From WHSW01 sp963769945 (lineage in GTDB: Bacteria > Actinomycetota > Thermoleophilia > Solirubrobacterales > 70-9), in contig CAVYOA010000016.1 of NCBI GenBank assembly GCA_963769945.1, forward strand, positions 62,001 to 126,000: 64,000 nucleotides of DNA, given 5' to 3'. The translations under genes and the position numbers were made by a program. Every line of letters begins with the position of its first letter. Position 1 is the stretch's first letter. Below, in pieces: positions 26,607 to 35,678 of this stretch. Below the pieces are notes generated by a model. It made no database searches, was not told where the DNA came from, and worked only from the letters and a program-made list of their open reading frames with translations.

Positions 26607-27562
26607 CGATGTGTCCGCTCCGCTGCAGCCGCACCCTGGATCGTGGCTCGGTCCTGACGATTCTGTGCGTTCTCGTCGCTGAGCCGGTCGGAGGCGTCCG
26701 TGTAATAGAGGCAGGCAATCGCAGGCAGGGTCAGCGGGTCGCATTCGGCGGTCGCGCGCAGGAGGAAGTCCCAGTCGCCCATTGTCCTCAGCGTCTCGTC
26801 CCATCGTGCGCGCTTGAGACCAGCGCGATGTGCGATCGCCGAGGTGTCGGCGACGTTGCTTTCGAGCACGGCGTCGGCGTCGTAGTCCTCGAGCCAGGCG
26901 CTCGGCATCTCGTGACCGCCGTGGCCGTGGTGGCGCGCGGTGTCGTCGATCACGATCGCGCCGTAGAGGACCTCGGCTTCGGGGCGCTGCTCGAAGGCCC
27001 AGGCAACCGACGTGAGCCAGTTCGGGTGCATGCGATTGTCGTCGTCGAGATAGGCGATGAGCTCGCCCGAGGCGCGGTCGAGGCCCCGGTTGCGCGCCGC
27101 GCCGGAAGAGCCGCCGTCGCCGAGCACATGGACGATCCGGGCATCGTCGAACGCCGCGACCGCGGCCGCCGTTGGCGCCGGATCGCTCTCGTCGCTGCAT
27201 ACGACCAGCTCCCAGTGGCGGTAGCTCTGCGCTATTACCGAGGCGATCGCGCGCGCCAGAAGATCGGCTCTCTCGCGGGTCGGGATCACGACCGAGATCA
27301 GCGGCTCACGCGTCAGCGTCGCCTGCTCGATCCATGCCATCACCGTCGCGATCCGCTGCAGGCGCTCGAGCCTCGCGAGTCGCTCCTGGTGACCGTCGAG
27401 TAGCCGCCAGACCTCGTTGATGTCGCGGCGGTAGTCACCGTCGATCGCGTCGATCTTGTCGTCAATCCATCCCAGCCGATCCTCGAGCGCTGTGATCTGC
27501 AGCCGCGCCCGCACCCGGCTCATCACCGATCGCCGCAGCTCGCCGAGCTTGTGGGTTCGCAT
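26603..27562 (-). CDS. GT2 glycosyltransferase with N-terminal coiled coil
   Basis: 319 residues. Residues 1-90 are helical and heptad-rich (RLQITALEDRLGWIDDKIDA, HQERLARLERLQRI). The GT-A domain follows: ISVVIPTRERADLLARAIAS, WELVVCSDESDPAP, GAARNRGLDRASGELIAYLD, with the metal site LDDDNRMHPNW. A late segment GDWDFLLRATAECD is the acceptor-side acidic motif. ATG 27562 is preferred over the upstream start 27604, because the extra residues are unlike the family. It is the first gene of the minus-strand unit that continues with the phosphodiesterase-like gene. Confidence 0.88.
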   Translation of the reverse strand: MRTHKLGELRRSVMSRVRARLQITALEDRLGWIDDKIDAIDGDYRRDINEVWRLLDGHQERLARLERLQRIATVMAWIEQATLTREPLISVVIPTRERADLLARAIASVIAQSYRHWELVVCSDESDPAPTAAAVAAFDDARIVHVLGDGGSSGAARNRGLDRASGELIAYLDDDNRMHPNWLTSVAWAFEQRPEAEVLYGAIVIDDTARHHGHGGHEMPSAWLEDYDADAVLESNVADTSAIAHRAGLKRARWDETLRTMGDWDFLLRATAECDPLTLPAIACLYYTDASDRLSDENAQNRQDRATIQGAAAAERTHR

Positions 27563-27620
27563 CGAACGCAACCTACACAGAAGGCCGATGCGGATCGACG
27601 TCACGCTCCGCAGACGGCAC

Positions 27621-27626
27621 TACACT
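27621..27626 (+). promoter_or_regulatory. -10 element of cysM
   Basis: TACACT, identical to the -10 of the strong promoter at 63900-63928, ends 10 bases before ATG 27637. No clear -35 or ribosome site is present. Confidence 0.4.
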
Positions 27627-27636
27627 TACTGAAGCG

Positions 27637-28602
27637 ATGGCTGAGCGAACCCTCAACCGTCCCTGCGGGGGGCGCTATGGCAACGTGATCGAGGCCGTTG
27701 GCAACACGCCGCTGGTCGAGCTCCCGCGCCTTTCGCCGAAGCCCGGCGTCAGGATCTACGCCAAGCTCGAGGGCCGCAACCCGACCGGGTCGGTCAAGGA
27801 TCGCGTCGCCAAGGCGATGATCGAGGCGGCCGAAGCCGAGGGGGCGATCGCACCGGGCCAGACGATCCTCGAGCCGACCTCCGGCAACACCGGGATCGCG
27901 CTGGCGATGATCTGCCGCCGCAAGGGCTATCCGTTCAAGGCCGTGATGCCCGACAACGTCACCGAGGAGCGCTCGCAGCTGCTGCGCATGTACGGCGCCG
28001 ACATCGTCTACTCAGAAGGCCCCAAGGGTTCCAATGGCGCGGTTGAGATGGCTCTCGAGATCGCCGAGAACGACGCCTCGTACTACATGCCCTACCAGTA
28101 CGGCAACGAGGCCAACCCCGGTGCCCACTACCACGGCACCGCGGTCGAGATCCTCGATGAGCTCGACTCCGTAGCCGCATTCGTCGCCGGGCTCGGAACG
28201 GGAGGGACGCTGATGGGTGTCGGGCGGCGGCTCAAAGAGGCTGATCCCGAAACAAAGGTGGTCGCCGCCGAGCCGATGCAGGGCGAGCTCGTCTCCGGCT
28301 TGCGATCACTCGAAGACGGCTTCATTCCGCCGATCATCGACCTCTCGCTGCTCGATCGAAAGATCATGGTCTCCAACCGCGACGCGATCGTGTGGACGCA
28401 GAAGCTGCTGCATGAAGAAGGCCTGTTCGCCGGCGTCTCCGCGGGTGCGGTTGCCGCGATCTGCGTTCGCATCGCGGGCGAGCTCGACGCAGGCAACGTC
28501 GTCTTCTTGGTCCCCGACGACGGCTGGAAGTACCTGTCCTCGGGCGTATACACCACACCCGTCGAGGATCTCGAAGGAGTCGATACCACCGTCTGGTGGT
28601 AG
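27637..28602 (+). CDS. cysM: Cysteine synthase, CysM type (probably CysO-dependent)
   Basis: A PLP-dependent beta-replacement enzyme of 321 residues making cysteine from an activated serine and a sulfur donor. The PLP Lys is in NPTGSVKDR (Lys54), the substrate loop is PTSGNTG (82-86) and the phosphate cup is GTGGT (187-191). It resembles Mycobacterium tuberculosis CysM more than CysK: KLEGRNPTGS, ILEPTSGNTGIALAM, YQYGNEAN, VAGLGTGGTLMG, and the tail DDGWKYLSSGVY with an aromatic C-terminus. Mycobacterial CysM uses O-phosphoserine and the thiocarboxylated protein CysO. By analogy the same is likely here, and a JAMM peptidase like Mec is encoded at 57580. No cysO was seen. It is transcribed alone, inside the glycan locus. 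Confidence 0.9.
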   Translation: MAERTLNRPCGGRYGNVIEAVGNTPLVELPRLSPKPGVRIYAKLEGRNPTGSVKDRVAKAMIEAAEAEGAIAPGQTILEPTSGNTGIALAMICRRKGYPFKAVMPDNVTEERSQLLRMYGADIVYSEGPKGSNGAVEMALEIAENDASYYMPYQYGNEANPGAHYHGTAVEILDELDSVAAFVAGLGTGGTLMGVGRRLKEADPETKVVAAEPMQGELVSGLRSLEDGFIPPIIDLSLLDRKIMVSNRDAIVWTQKLLHEEGLFAGVSAGAVAAICVRIAGELDAGNVVFLVPDDGWKYLSSGVYTTPVEDLEGVDTTVWW

Positions 28603-28628
28603 GCGCCCGTCACCAGCCTCTAGATCAC

Positions 28629-28634
28629 TAGGCT
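28629..28634 (+). promoter_or_regulatory. -10 element of a methyltransferase/GT4-GT2 unit
   Basis: TAGGCT ends 11 bases before ATG 28646, in the 43-base gap after cysM. No ribosome site is visible. Confidence 0.4.
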
Positions 28635-28645
28635 CACGCGGGCTG

Positions 28646-29359
28646 ATGACCGGATCGCTCGAAGCACTGATTGGAGGACCCCAGCAGATGAGCCTGGGTG
28701 AGCGCGCCGCGCTCGAAGGCGTACTCGCGTCGCTCAAGCCTGCGCTCGCGGTCGAGATCGGCACCGCCGAAGGTGGCAGCCTGCGGCGGATCTCTGAGCA
28801 CAGTCAGGAGGTCCATTCGTTCGACCTGGTGGCGCCCGACCCAGAGATCGCCGCGATCGAGCACGCGAGCTTCCATTCGGGCGACAGCCACGCTCTCTTG
28901 CCGGCCTTCCTCGCCGAGCTCGACGATGCCGGGCGAAACGTCGATTTCGTGCTGGTCGACGGCGATCATTCTGCCGAAGGCGTCCGCCGCGACGCCGAGG
29001 ACTTGCTGGCATCGACGGCCATCGGGCAGACGGTAATCCTCTTTCACGACACGGCGAACCCGCATGTGCGCTCTGGCATCGACGCCGTGGATTTCGATGC
29101 CCACGCCAAGATCGTCCACGTCGAGCCCGACTTCGTCGCCGGCTCTGTTTTCAGCCATCCCGACCTCGAGGGTGAGATCTGGGGTGGCCTCGGCATCGTC
29201 ATCGCCAACGCCGCCGAGCCACGCTCGCCGCAGCGCAGCGCGATGCAGCAGCGCATCGTCCCCACCGCAACCTTGCTGCGCGAGGCGCGCGATCGCAGGC
29301 TGAGCTCGCCGCTTCAGCGCCTTCGGAACACGGTTGGCGCGAGACTTAGTCGCCGGTGA
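28646..29359 (+). CDS. Class I methyltransferase (CmcI/Methyltransf_24-like)
   Basis: 237 residues. The SAM motif is ALAVEIGTAEGGSLRRI, followed by VHSFDLVAPDPEIAAIEH, the metal/substrate-type motif VDFVLVDGDHSAEGVRRDAE and TVILFHDTANPHVRSG. These are marks of the cephalosporin-hydroxylase/CmcI-like methyltransferases, often found in glycan clusters. ATG 28646 is chosen because it follows the cysM stop and a promoter element; the frame is open further upstream only as an antisense shadow of cysM. The C-terminal 40 residues are basic. Its stop overlaps the GTG of the next gene (GTGA). Confidence 0.86.
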   Translation: MTGSLEALIGGPQQMSLGERAALEGVLASLKPALAVEIGTAEGGSLRRISEHSQEVHSFDLVAPDPEIAAIEHASFHSGDSHALLPAFLAELDDAGRNVDFVLVDGDHSAEGVRRDAEDLLASTAIGQTVILFHDTANPHVRSGIDAVDFDAHAKIVHVEPDFVAGSVFSHPDLEGEIWGGLGIVIANAAEPRSPQRSAMQQRIVPTATLLREARDRRLSSPLQRLRNTVGARLSRR

Positions 29360-31335
29360 GCCCACGTCCGAGCATTGCTTTCGTCTCGCGGGAGGTGGCT
29401 CCGTTCGGGGGCGGTGGGATCGGCACCTACGTGACCGCTGCGGCCCATGCCCTGGCACCGGTCGCCGCGGTGACGATCTTCACGACCGACGTCCACGAGC
29501 GCGCCTACGAGGCCTCGCGCAATCCCTTGCCGGCCGCTGTCGAGGTCCGTTTCGTCGCCGAGCCGCGGGCGTGGGAGATCGGCGAGACCGAGGGCGCGCT
29601 CTCGCTTTGGAGCGCGCGTGCCTTCGAAGCGGTCTGCGAGGCATATCCGGGTGGCGGGCCCGATCTGCTCGAGTGCCCCGACTACCTGGGCGAGGGCTTC
29701 GTCGCCGCTCAGGCGCGGCGCTGCGGCGATCCGCGACTTGCGCGGACGACGCTTTGCGTCCGCGCCTATACGACCGGGGAGATGACGAGCGTCCTCGACG
29801 GCTATCTGCCGGAGGACTTCGAGACCCGCGTGACCCACGAGATCGAGCGCTATGCACTGGCCAACAGCGATCACTTCGTCTGGCCCGGGGGGGACGTGCT
29901 CGGCTCCTATCAGCGTTACTTCGGCGCCGATCAGCTCGCCGATGCAGTCCAAGTGCGACATCCGTTGTCGCTCGCCTCCAATCTCGACCCGCCGAGCACA
30001 CTTCCACGCACAGGGGACAACACCACGCGGTTGCTCTACCTCGGCAGGCTCGAGCGGCGCAAGGGAGTACTGAACCTGGCGCGCGCCGTTTCCGGCATCG
30101 GCGATCAGCGCCTCCGCCTCACCTTCCTCGGTGGCGACACCGAGACCGCGCCTCTGGGCCAGTCGGTGCGCTCGATGCTGGGGGTGATGGTCGGAGAGGA
30201 CTCGCGGATCGAGTTTCGCGATCACGTGCGGCGCGAGGAGCTGCCGCGGATCATCGAGGCGCACGACGTCGTCGTGCTGCCGTCGCTTTGGGAGTGCTGG
30301 CCGGCGGTGGGCCTCGAGGCCTTGGAGCGAAATCGCCCGATCCTCGCGACACCGACGGGAGGGTTCGCGGAGATCGTGCAGGCCGGCCGCTCGGGGTGGC
30401 TCGCTGCCGACACGGGGCCCGAAGCGCTGGCGCAGGCTATCGAGCCGCTGCTCGAGCAGCCCGATCTCTATCGCGATCTGATTTCGGCCGGCGGCCCTCG
30501 CCAGCATTTCGAGCACCTCACCGATGTCGAGCAGATTCGTTCGGCGTACCTGGCGCTGGCGGCGGAAGGCAGCGATCGTGGCGCGAAGGCCGCCGTCGCC
30601 AGTGACGCTGATCCGCCGCTGGTGTCGATCGTGATCCCCTACTACCACCTCGAGCAGTACCTGGAGGAGACCGTGCTGTCGGCCACGCGACAGACCTATC
30701 CGCAGATCGAGACGATCGTCGTCAACGACGGCTCCTTCCGGGCGGCGGACACGCTGCTGGAGGAGCTCAGCGAGCGCCACGGCCTGCGCCTGCTGACGCA
30801 GGTCAACTCCGGCCTCGGAGCCGCGCGCAACACGGGGATCGTTCACGCCCGCGGGCGCTACGTCATGTTCCTCGACGCAGACAACGTGATCACGCCGACG
30901 TTCATCGAACGTTGCGTTGAGGTTCTCGAGGGCGATCCCGAGCTCGCGTATGCAACGACTTGGGCTCGCTACATCAACGAGAAGGGCGAGGTTTGGCCAG
31001 GCGCCAGCGACGGTTACAGGCCGCTGGGTAACTGGACCAGCCTGGTCGACGACCGCAACGTTGCCGGCGACGCCGCGGCCGTCTTTCGTCGCAGCATCTT
31101 CGCTGACGGCCTCGCCTACAGCCCGGAGCTGACCTCCTTCGAGGACTGGGGGCTGTACCGCGAGATGCGCACACTGGGACTGCTTGGCACCGTGATTCCC
31201 GAGCGTCTGCTCGAATACCGGATCAGGGAGCGATCGATGCTGCGCCAGATTGGATCGCCCAACCAGGAGCGGATCGAGAGCGAGATCCGCGCCAGGATCA
31301 AGGAACGAGGAATGCGTTGGACCGCAACGAGTTGA
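29356..31335 (+). CDS. Bifunctional GT4-GT2 glycosyltransferase
   Basis: 659 residues, paralogue of 6289-8277 with the same domain order. The GT4 half (1 to about 400) has SIAFVSREVAPFGGGGIGTY, LGRLERRKGVLNLARAV, LPSLWECWPAVGLEALERN and PTGGFAEIVQAGRSGWLAAD. The GT2 half (about 415-659) has VSIVIPYYHLEQYLEETVLS, IETIVVNDGSFRAADTL, NSGLGAARNTG and the metal site MFLDADNVITPTFIE, which is closer to a normal DxD than in the paralogue. GTG 29356 overlaps the methyltransferase stop. The protein probably adds two sugars in sequence. Its end overlaps the coiled-coil gene by 19 bases. Confidence 0.93.
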   Translation: MSPRPSIAFVSREVAPFGGGGIGTYVTAAAHALAPVAAVTIFTTDVHERAYEASRNPLPAAVEVRFVAEPRAWEIGETEGALSLWSARAFEAVCEAYPGGGPDLLECPDYLGEGFVAAQARRCGDPRLARTTLCVRAYTTGEMTSVLDGYLPEDFETRVTHEIERYALANSDHFVWPGGDVLGSYQRYFGADQLADAVQVRHPLSLASNLDPPSTLPRTGDNTTRLLYLGRLERRKGVLNLARAVSGIGDQRLRLTFLGGDTETAPLGQSVRSMLGVMVGEDSRIEFRDHVRREELPRIIEAHDVVVLPSLWECWPAVGLEALERNRPILATPTGGFAEIVQAGRSGWLAADTGPEALAQAIEPLLEQPDLYRDLISAGGPRQHFEHLTDVEQIRSAYLALAAEGSDRGAKAAVASDADPPLVSIVIPYYHLEQYLEETVLSATRQTYPQIETIVVNDGSFRAADTLLEELSERHGLRLLTQVNSGLGAARNTGIVHARGRYVMFLDADNVITPTFIERCVEVLEGDPELAYATTWARYINEKGEVWPGASDGYRPLGNWTSLVDDRNVAGDAAAVFRRSIFADGLAYSPELTSFEDWGLYREMRTLGLLGTVIPERLLEYRIRERSMLRQIGSPNQERIESEIRARIKERGMRWTATS

Positions 31336-31643
31336 CAGCGCACAGCGAATCCGATCGACGCGTGGCCGAGCTCGAGCAAGAGGTGGCTTCGCTTCGGCGG
31401 GCAAACCAGGAGCTGTGGAGAACCAATCAGCGGCTCGGTCGCGAACGCTTGGCGGCGCAGGACTCGGCGGCGGCCAGCATCGCGACCAAGCTCGACTCGT
31501 TCGAGGCCGAGATCGACAAGATGGAAAGCTCGCTCAGCTGGCGGCTGACGTCGCCGCTGCGGCTGCCGCAAAAACTTGCGCGATGGCTGTATCGCCGGAT
31601 CAGGCCGGTACTGCGATCGGTGGCGATGCGGCTGTTTCGATAG
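31317..31643 (+). CDS. Small coiled-coil protein of the GT4-GT2 operon
   Basis: 108 residues. Positions about 12-75 are heptad-rich (ELEQEVASLRRANQELWRTN, RLGRERLAAQDSAAAS) and the end is basic (SWRLTSPLRLPQKLARWLYR). The coil resembles the C-terminal tail of the methyltransferase at 8256-9308, which likewise follows the other GT4-GT2 gene. The segment SWRLTSPLR is common at the ends of bacterial surface-glycan glycosyltransferases. A scaffold holding the glycosyltransferase at the membrane is the likely role (inference). It has no catalytic motif. Confidence 0.75.
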   Translation: MDRNELTAHSESDRRVAELEQEVASLRRANQELWRTNQRLGRERLAAQDSAAASIATKLDSFEAEIDKMESSLSWRLTSPLRLPQKLARWLYRRIRPVLRSVAMRLFR

Positions 31644-31674
31644 CGCCAGGATCGCCGATTTCACCGCGCCGCTG

Positions 31675-32448
31675 CTACTCGACGCAGATGAACCCGAGGC
31701 GGCGCAGGTTCAGCGCCAGCGAGTTGCCGGGGCGCGCACAGATCGTCTCCCAGGCCCGGCGCATCTCGTCGCTGGAGAGAATGTCGTCGATCGCGACGAG
31801 TGCGCCAGGGGCGAGGTGCGGTCGCACGGTGTCGAAGTTGTAGACGGTCGCCGCTTCGCTGTGCTCGGCGTCGATCAGGGCGTAGTCGACGGGCGCCGAC
31901 TCGGCCGCGGCCCGCGGCAGCGTTTCGCCGATCGGGCCCACGGTGAAATCGATCCATTGCTCAAGACCGAGCTCTGCGAACCCCTCGCGAGCGATCGGGA
32001 TCAAGGTTGGCTCGCGGTCGAGCGTGTGAAGCCGCCCGGCCCCGTTGATCGCCAAGCCGGCCGCCTGGTAAAGGCCCGAGACGCCGAAACCGGCTCCCAG
32101 CTCGAGGCACGACTTGGGTCGCAACTCGATCACCAAGCGCAAAAGCAGGCGCCCCCAGATCCGGGGCATGCTCCACGCTGACTCGGGTGACCACTTCTTG
32201 GCGCTCGGGCTCCATGCGCGTTCGCTGAGCTGTTCGCGCCGCGCCTCGATCCGCCGCACCCAGACCTGCTCCTGGGTTGAGGGCCGGTCGAGAGCAGTGG
32301 CCCGCAGAGCCCGCATCAGGGCCTGCGAGGCGGGCTCGTGACGACCTGCCAACCGCGGCGCCGAGGCTCCCAGCAGCGCTCTGTGGGCGAGGTTCATCAC
32401 CGCCGCATCGGGTGGTATGCGCGCCGCGATCTGACCGGTGATGCTCAT
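31675..32448 (-). CDS. Class I SAM-dependent methyltransferase
   Basis: 257 residues from ATG 32448, which overlaps the upstream stop (ATGA). An N-terminal helical region of about 90 residues (VWVRRIEARREQLSERAWS) precedes the SAM domain: SCLELGAGFGVSGLYQAAGL, GRLHTLDREPTLIPIA, the acidic motif VDYALIDAEHSEAATVYNFD and LAPGALVAIDDILSSDEMRR. It is similar to O-methyltransferases that use the LIDAEHS/DD metal site. It is homologous over its whole length with the adjacent 32445-33298 gene, so the two are a tandem duplication. It ends convergent with the coiled-coil gene, 31 bases away, with no clear terminator. Confidence 0.87.
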   Translation of the reverse strand: MSITGQIAARIPPDAAVMNLAHRALLGASAPRLAGRHEPASQALMRALRATALDRPSTQEQVWVRRIEARREQLSERAWSPSAKKWSPESAWSMPRIWGRLLLRLVIELRPKSCLELGAGFGVSGLYQAAGLAINGAGRLHTLDREPTLIPIAREGFAELGLEQWIDFTVGPIGETLPRAAAESAPVDYALIDAEHSEAATVYNFDTVRPHLAPGALVAIDDILSSDEMRRAWETICARPGNSLALNLRRLGFICVE

Positions 32449-33298
32449 GGCTCGGAGGGCGAACGTCGCACCGTGAGCAGTCCGAACCGGTGCAAGTCGA
32501 GTACGAGGTCCACCCGTGGACGTTGGCGGATCGTCTCCCACGCACGCTGCATCTCCCCGCTCCAGGCGATGTCGTCGACAACGACCACCGCGCTGTCGGC
32601 AAGGTGGGGCAGGACCGCATCGAAGTCGCGAATGGTGCCCACCTCGCTGTGATCCGCGTCGAGCAGAGCCAGGTCGAACGGCGCTCCGAGCTCAATCGCC
32701 CGCTCGATCCCGACGCCGGGCGAGTCGATCACAACAGAGGCGCGGGAGCTGAGGTCGAGATCGGCAAAACTGCGCTCGGCGGCTCGAGCGTGGTCGCCGG
32801 TATCCACGCTGATCAGGGTTCCGGCGCCGTTGAAATCTAGGGCGGCGGCCTGATAGATCGCCGAGATGCCGACACCGGTGCCGACCTCGAGGCACGACCG
32901 CGGACCCAGGACGCGAACGAGGTGGAAGAGGAACCTTGCCCATGACTGCGGCACGCTGATCATGTCGCAGAGCCCCGTTGCAGTCTCGATCTCCTTCGAA
33001 GTGACTGCGGTCGACGCGTCGGCCAACGCAGCGTGAAGCTCTGCGGGCATCAAGGCTCGGCGGGCTTCAAGCCGGTCAAACCAGCGTCGCTCGGGCTCGG
33101 ATTCTCGGCCAAGCGCCGCCCGGCGCAGGCCCGTGCCAGCGAGCGAGCAACCGGGTCGCGACGGGGCGCGAGGCGCAGGGCACCTCTGGCCATCGCCAGT
33201 CGGTGTCCGGCCTCGGCGAGCGCCGAAGCCGGTTCCAGGGTCGGCGTTCTCAAGCCGTGCTCACGGCGTCCTCGCGGACGATCGCGCGCAGGTTTCAT
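32445..33298 (-). CDS. Class I SAM-dependent methyltransferase, tandem paralogue (one frameshift)
   Basis: About 284 residues if the break near 33090-33105 is repaired. The N-terminal frame runs from ATG 33298 (EPASALAEAGHRLAMARGAL). After the break the frame with WFDRLEARRALMPAELHAAL continues into SCLEVGTGVGISAIYQAAAL, TLISVDTGDHARAAE, FDLALLDADHSEVGTIRDFD and VVVVDDIAWSGEMQRAW. The repaired protein aligns throughout with its neighbour at 31675 (RRIEARREQL against DRLEARRALM). Without repair, only the part from about 33053 would be translated and would lack the helical N-terminal region. Both probably methylate sugars of the same glycan. Confidence 0.8.
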
Positions 33299-33372
33299 CG
33301 CTTCGCCTAAGCGCGCCAGTCATGTGCTCAGCTTTCCAGAAATCCGCCGGGAGAGATGGCGCCGACGGGCAG

Positions 33373-33378
33373 TAGACT
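33373..33378 (+). promoter_or_regulatory. -10 element upstream of the flavoprotein gene
   Basis: TAGACT ends 10 bases before TTG 33389, which is in frame with the flavoprotein. This spacing is the argument for choosing TTG 33389 over ATG 33356. Confidence 0.35.
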
Positions 33379-33388
33379 CGCCCGAACC

Positions 33389-34856
33389 TTGGGTGTTGGG
33401 CAGGTCAACCATGGAGAGAATCTCGGCACGGCTGTGATCGGCGCCGGCCCGGCAGGGCTGACTTCGGCGTGGGTGTTGGCCCGTGCAGGGCGCACGGCGA
33501 CAGTGCTCGAAGCCGATGGAATCGTCGGCGGGATCTCGAAGACGGTCGAGTTCGAGGGTTACCGCTTCGACCTCGGCGGCCACCGCTTTTACACCAAGCT
33601 CGACCCCGTCCTGCGCTTGTGGAAGGAGATGCTCGGCGACGAGCTTCTGACGCGGCCGCGAATGTCGCGCATCTACTACCACGGTCGCTTCTTCAGCTAT
33701 CCGCTGCGCGCGCAGGATGTCTTTCGAGGCCTCGGCGTGGTCGAGTCGGTGCGCTGCGCCTTTTCCTACTTCTACTGGCGCCGGCGGCTCAAGGCCGTCA
33801 CCCCGCAGACCTTCCAGGACTGGGTCGTAGGTCGGTTCGGTCGGCGTCTGTACGACGCCTTCTTTCGTTCCTACACGGAGAAGGTGTGGGGCATCCCGGG
33901 AACCGAGATCCAGGCGGAGTGGGCAGCGCAGCGGATTCAGGAGTTCAGCTTCTGGCACGCCATTCTCGGCGTGCTGGGGCTTCAGCGAGGCGAGCCGAAA
34001 ACCTTGATCGAGGAGTTCCTCTATCCGCGGCTCGGGCCCGGGCAGATGTGGGAGGCGGTGACCGCCAAGGTCGAGGAGCGCGGCATCCCAGTTCGGCTCA
34101 ACCGTCGCTGCGTCGCGATCAAGCACGATGCCGGCCGGGTCGGCAGCGTGGTCGTCGAATCCGACGGAGCAGGAGGTCGAGCACGATGTCGACGCCGTGC
34201 TCTCCAGCATGCCGCTGGCAGAGCTGATCGAGTGCCTGGAGCCGGCGGCGCCAGATCACGTGCGTCATGCGGCCGGCGATCTGCGTTACCGAAACCTTTG
34301 CCTAGTTGCCTTGATGACCCGCGAGCCCGAGCCCTTCCCGGATAACTGGATCTACCTTCACGATCCCCGCACTCTGGCTGGCAGGGTGCAGAACTTTGGC
34401 GCTTGGAGCGCCGACATGGTTCCCGACGGCAACACCTGCCTCGGCGTCGAGTACTTCTGCTTCGAAGACGACGAGATCTGGCAGATGTCCGACGACGAAG
34501 CGGTCGAGCTGGCCACGAACGAGCTGGCGACGATCGGGGTCATCGATCCCAGTCAGGTCTTCGACGGCGTCAAGGTCCACGTCCCCAAGGCCTATCCGAT
34601 GTACGACCCCCAATACCGCGAGGCCGTCGCGGAGATCCGCGGTTATCTCGAGCACTTCGAGAATCTGAGCACGTTCGGCCGCAACGGCCTCCATCGCTAC
34701 AACAACCAAGACCACTCGATGTGGACCGCGATGCTGGCGACGATGAACTGGACGGAAGGCGCCGCACACGATGTCTGGTCGGTCAACACGAAAGCGGAGT
34801 ACCTCGAGGAGGGTCCGCTGGCGGAGGGCCTCGCCGACCTCGACATGGTCGGCTAG
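33389..34856 (+). CDS. FAD-dependent UDP-galactopyranose-mutase-like oxidoreductase (one frameshift)
   Basis: About 489 residues after repair. The FAD-binding Rossmann motif is VIGAGPAGLTSAWVLARAG, followed by EADGIVGGISKTVEFEGYRF and DLGGHRFYTK, the hallmark of the UGM/protoporphyrinogen-oxidase-like family found in glycan loci. Also seen are FSYPLRAQDVFRGL and YTEKVWGIPGTEIQAEWAAQ. The frame breaks near 34160-34172. The second part begins EVEHDVDAVLSSMPLAELIE and ends ALATMNWTEGAAHDVWSVNT. It could make a furanose sugar nucleotide such as UDP-Galf or a related rearranged donor for the polymer; true UGM activity is not certain from motifs. Other in-frame starts are ATG 33356 and GTG 33434. 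Confidence 0.83.
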
Positions 34857-34937
34857 CCGCGGGGTCGCACGGTACGGTGAGCGCGGAGAACGCGTCGGCG
34901 ACGGCCACCGCCGGCGGCCTGCGCCAGCACCTGCGAC

Positions 34938-35678
34938 GTGCTCGTGGCGCTCGCGCGCTCGGACATGGGCATGCGCTACGGGCGCGGCAAGATCAAGGTG
35001 CTCAAGTGGGTGCTCGACCCGATCGCGGCGCTCGGCATCTACCTGCTCTTGGTCGCCCTCGTGCTCGACCGTAGCGACGACGCCGTCGGGCTCAGCCTCG
35101 CCTGCGCCATCGTTCCCTTCCAGCTGGTGATCACGACCACGCTCAACGCCCTGCAGGCCGTGAACTTGCGGGGCTCGATCATCGTCAACATGGGGTTCCC
35201 GCGGATGTTGATCCCGCTCTCCTCGGTGGTCACCGAGACCGTCGCGGTGCTGGCAAGCCTGACTCTGCTGCCGCTGATGATGATCGTCTACGGCGTCGCG
35301 CCCACTGTGGCGATCCTGTGGCTGCCACTTGCGTTTGCGGTGACGATCGGGCTGGCCGCCGCGATCGCCTACCCGGCGGCGCTGGTCGGCGCCTGGTACC
35401 CGGAGATGGTGCCTTTCGCTGTCTCGCTGCTGCGAGCGTTGTTCTTCCTGGCTCCTGGGATCGTCGCCCTCGACGCGGTCACCGGGATCGCGTCCGATTT
35501 GATGCCGTTCAATCCGCTCACCGGGATCTTCGAGGTCTTTCGCCACGCGCTTCTCTACGGTGACTCGCCTTTGGCCTGGCAGTTGCTGTCGCCGCTCGCG
35601 TTCACCGCGGTTCTGCTTGCGATCGGTGTACCGCTCTACCACCGCGAGCAGGCACAGCTGGCGAAGCTGATCGGATGA
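34938..35678 (+). CDS. Polysaccharide ABC exporter permease, second system
   Basis: 246 residues as read from GTG 34938. It is an ABC-2 permease of the Wzm/TagG type: LVALARSDMGMRYGRGKIK (the usual cytoplasmic entry motif), six hydrophobic spans, the stretch NLRGSIIVNMGFPRMLIPLS, and MPFNPLTGIFEVFRHALLYG before the last spans. The N-terminus is slightly short. A GTG at 34877 reads NASATATAGGLRQHLRR and would join this frame with one base changed near 34930, so the real protein is probably about 20 residues longer. Its stop overlaps the ATG of the paired ATPase. Confidence 0.85.
   Translation: MLVALARSDMGMRYGRGKIKVLKWVLDPIAALGIYLLLVALVLDRSDDAVGLSLACAIVPFQLVITTTLNALQAVNLRGSIIVNMGFPRMLIPLSSVVTETVAVLASLTLLPLMMIVYGVAPTVAILWLPLAFAVTIGLAAAIAYPAALVGAWYPEMVPFAVSLLRALFFLAPGIVALDAVTGIASDLMPFNPLTGIFEVFRHALLYGDSPLAWQLLSPLAFTAVLLAIGVPLYHREQAQLAKLIG

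Noticed and set aside
26607..27200. Upstream extension of the phosphodiesterase-like frame
   Set aside because: The extra 198 codons are Arg-rich, overlap the GT2 gene on the same strand and have no family character. ATG 26606 gives a normal 4-base overlap.
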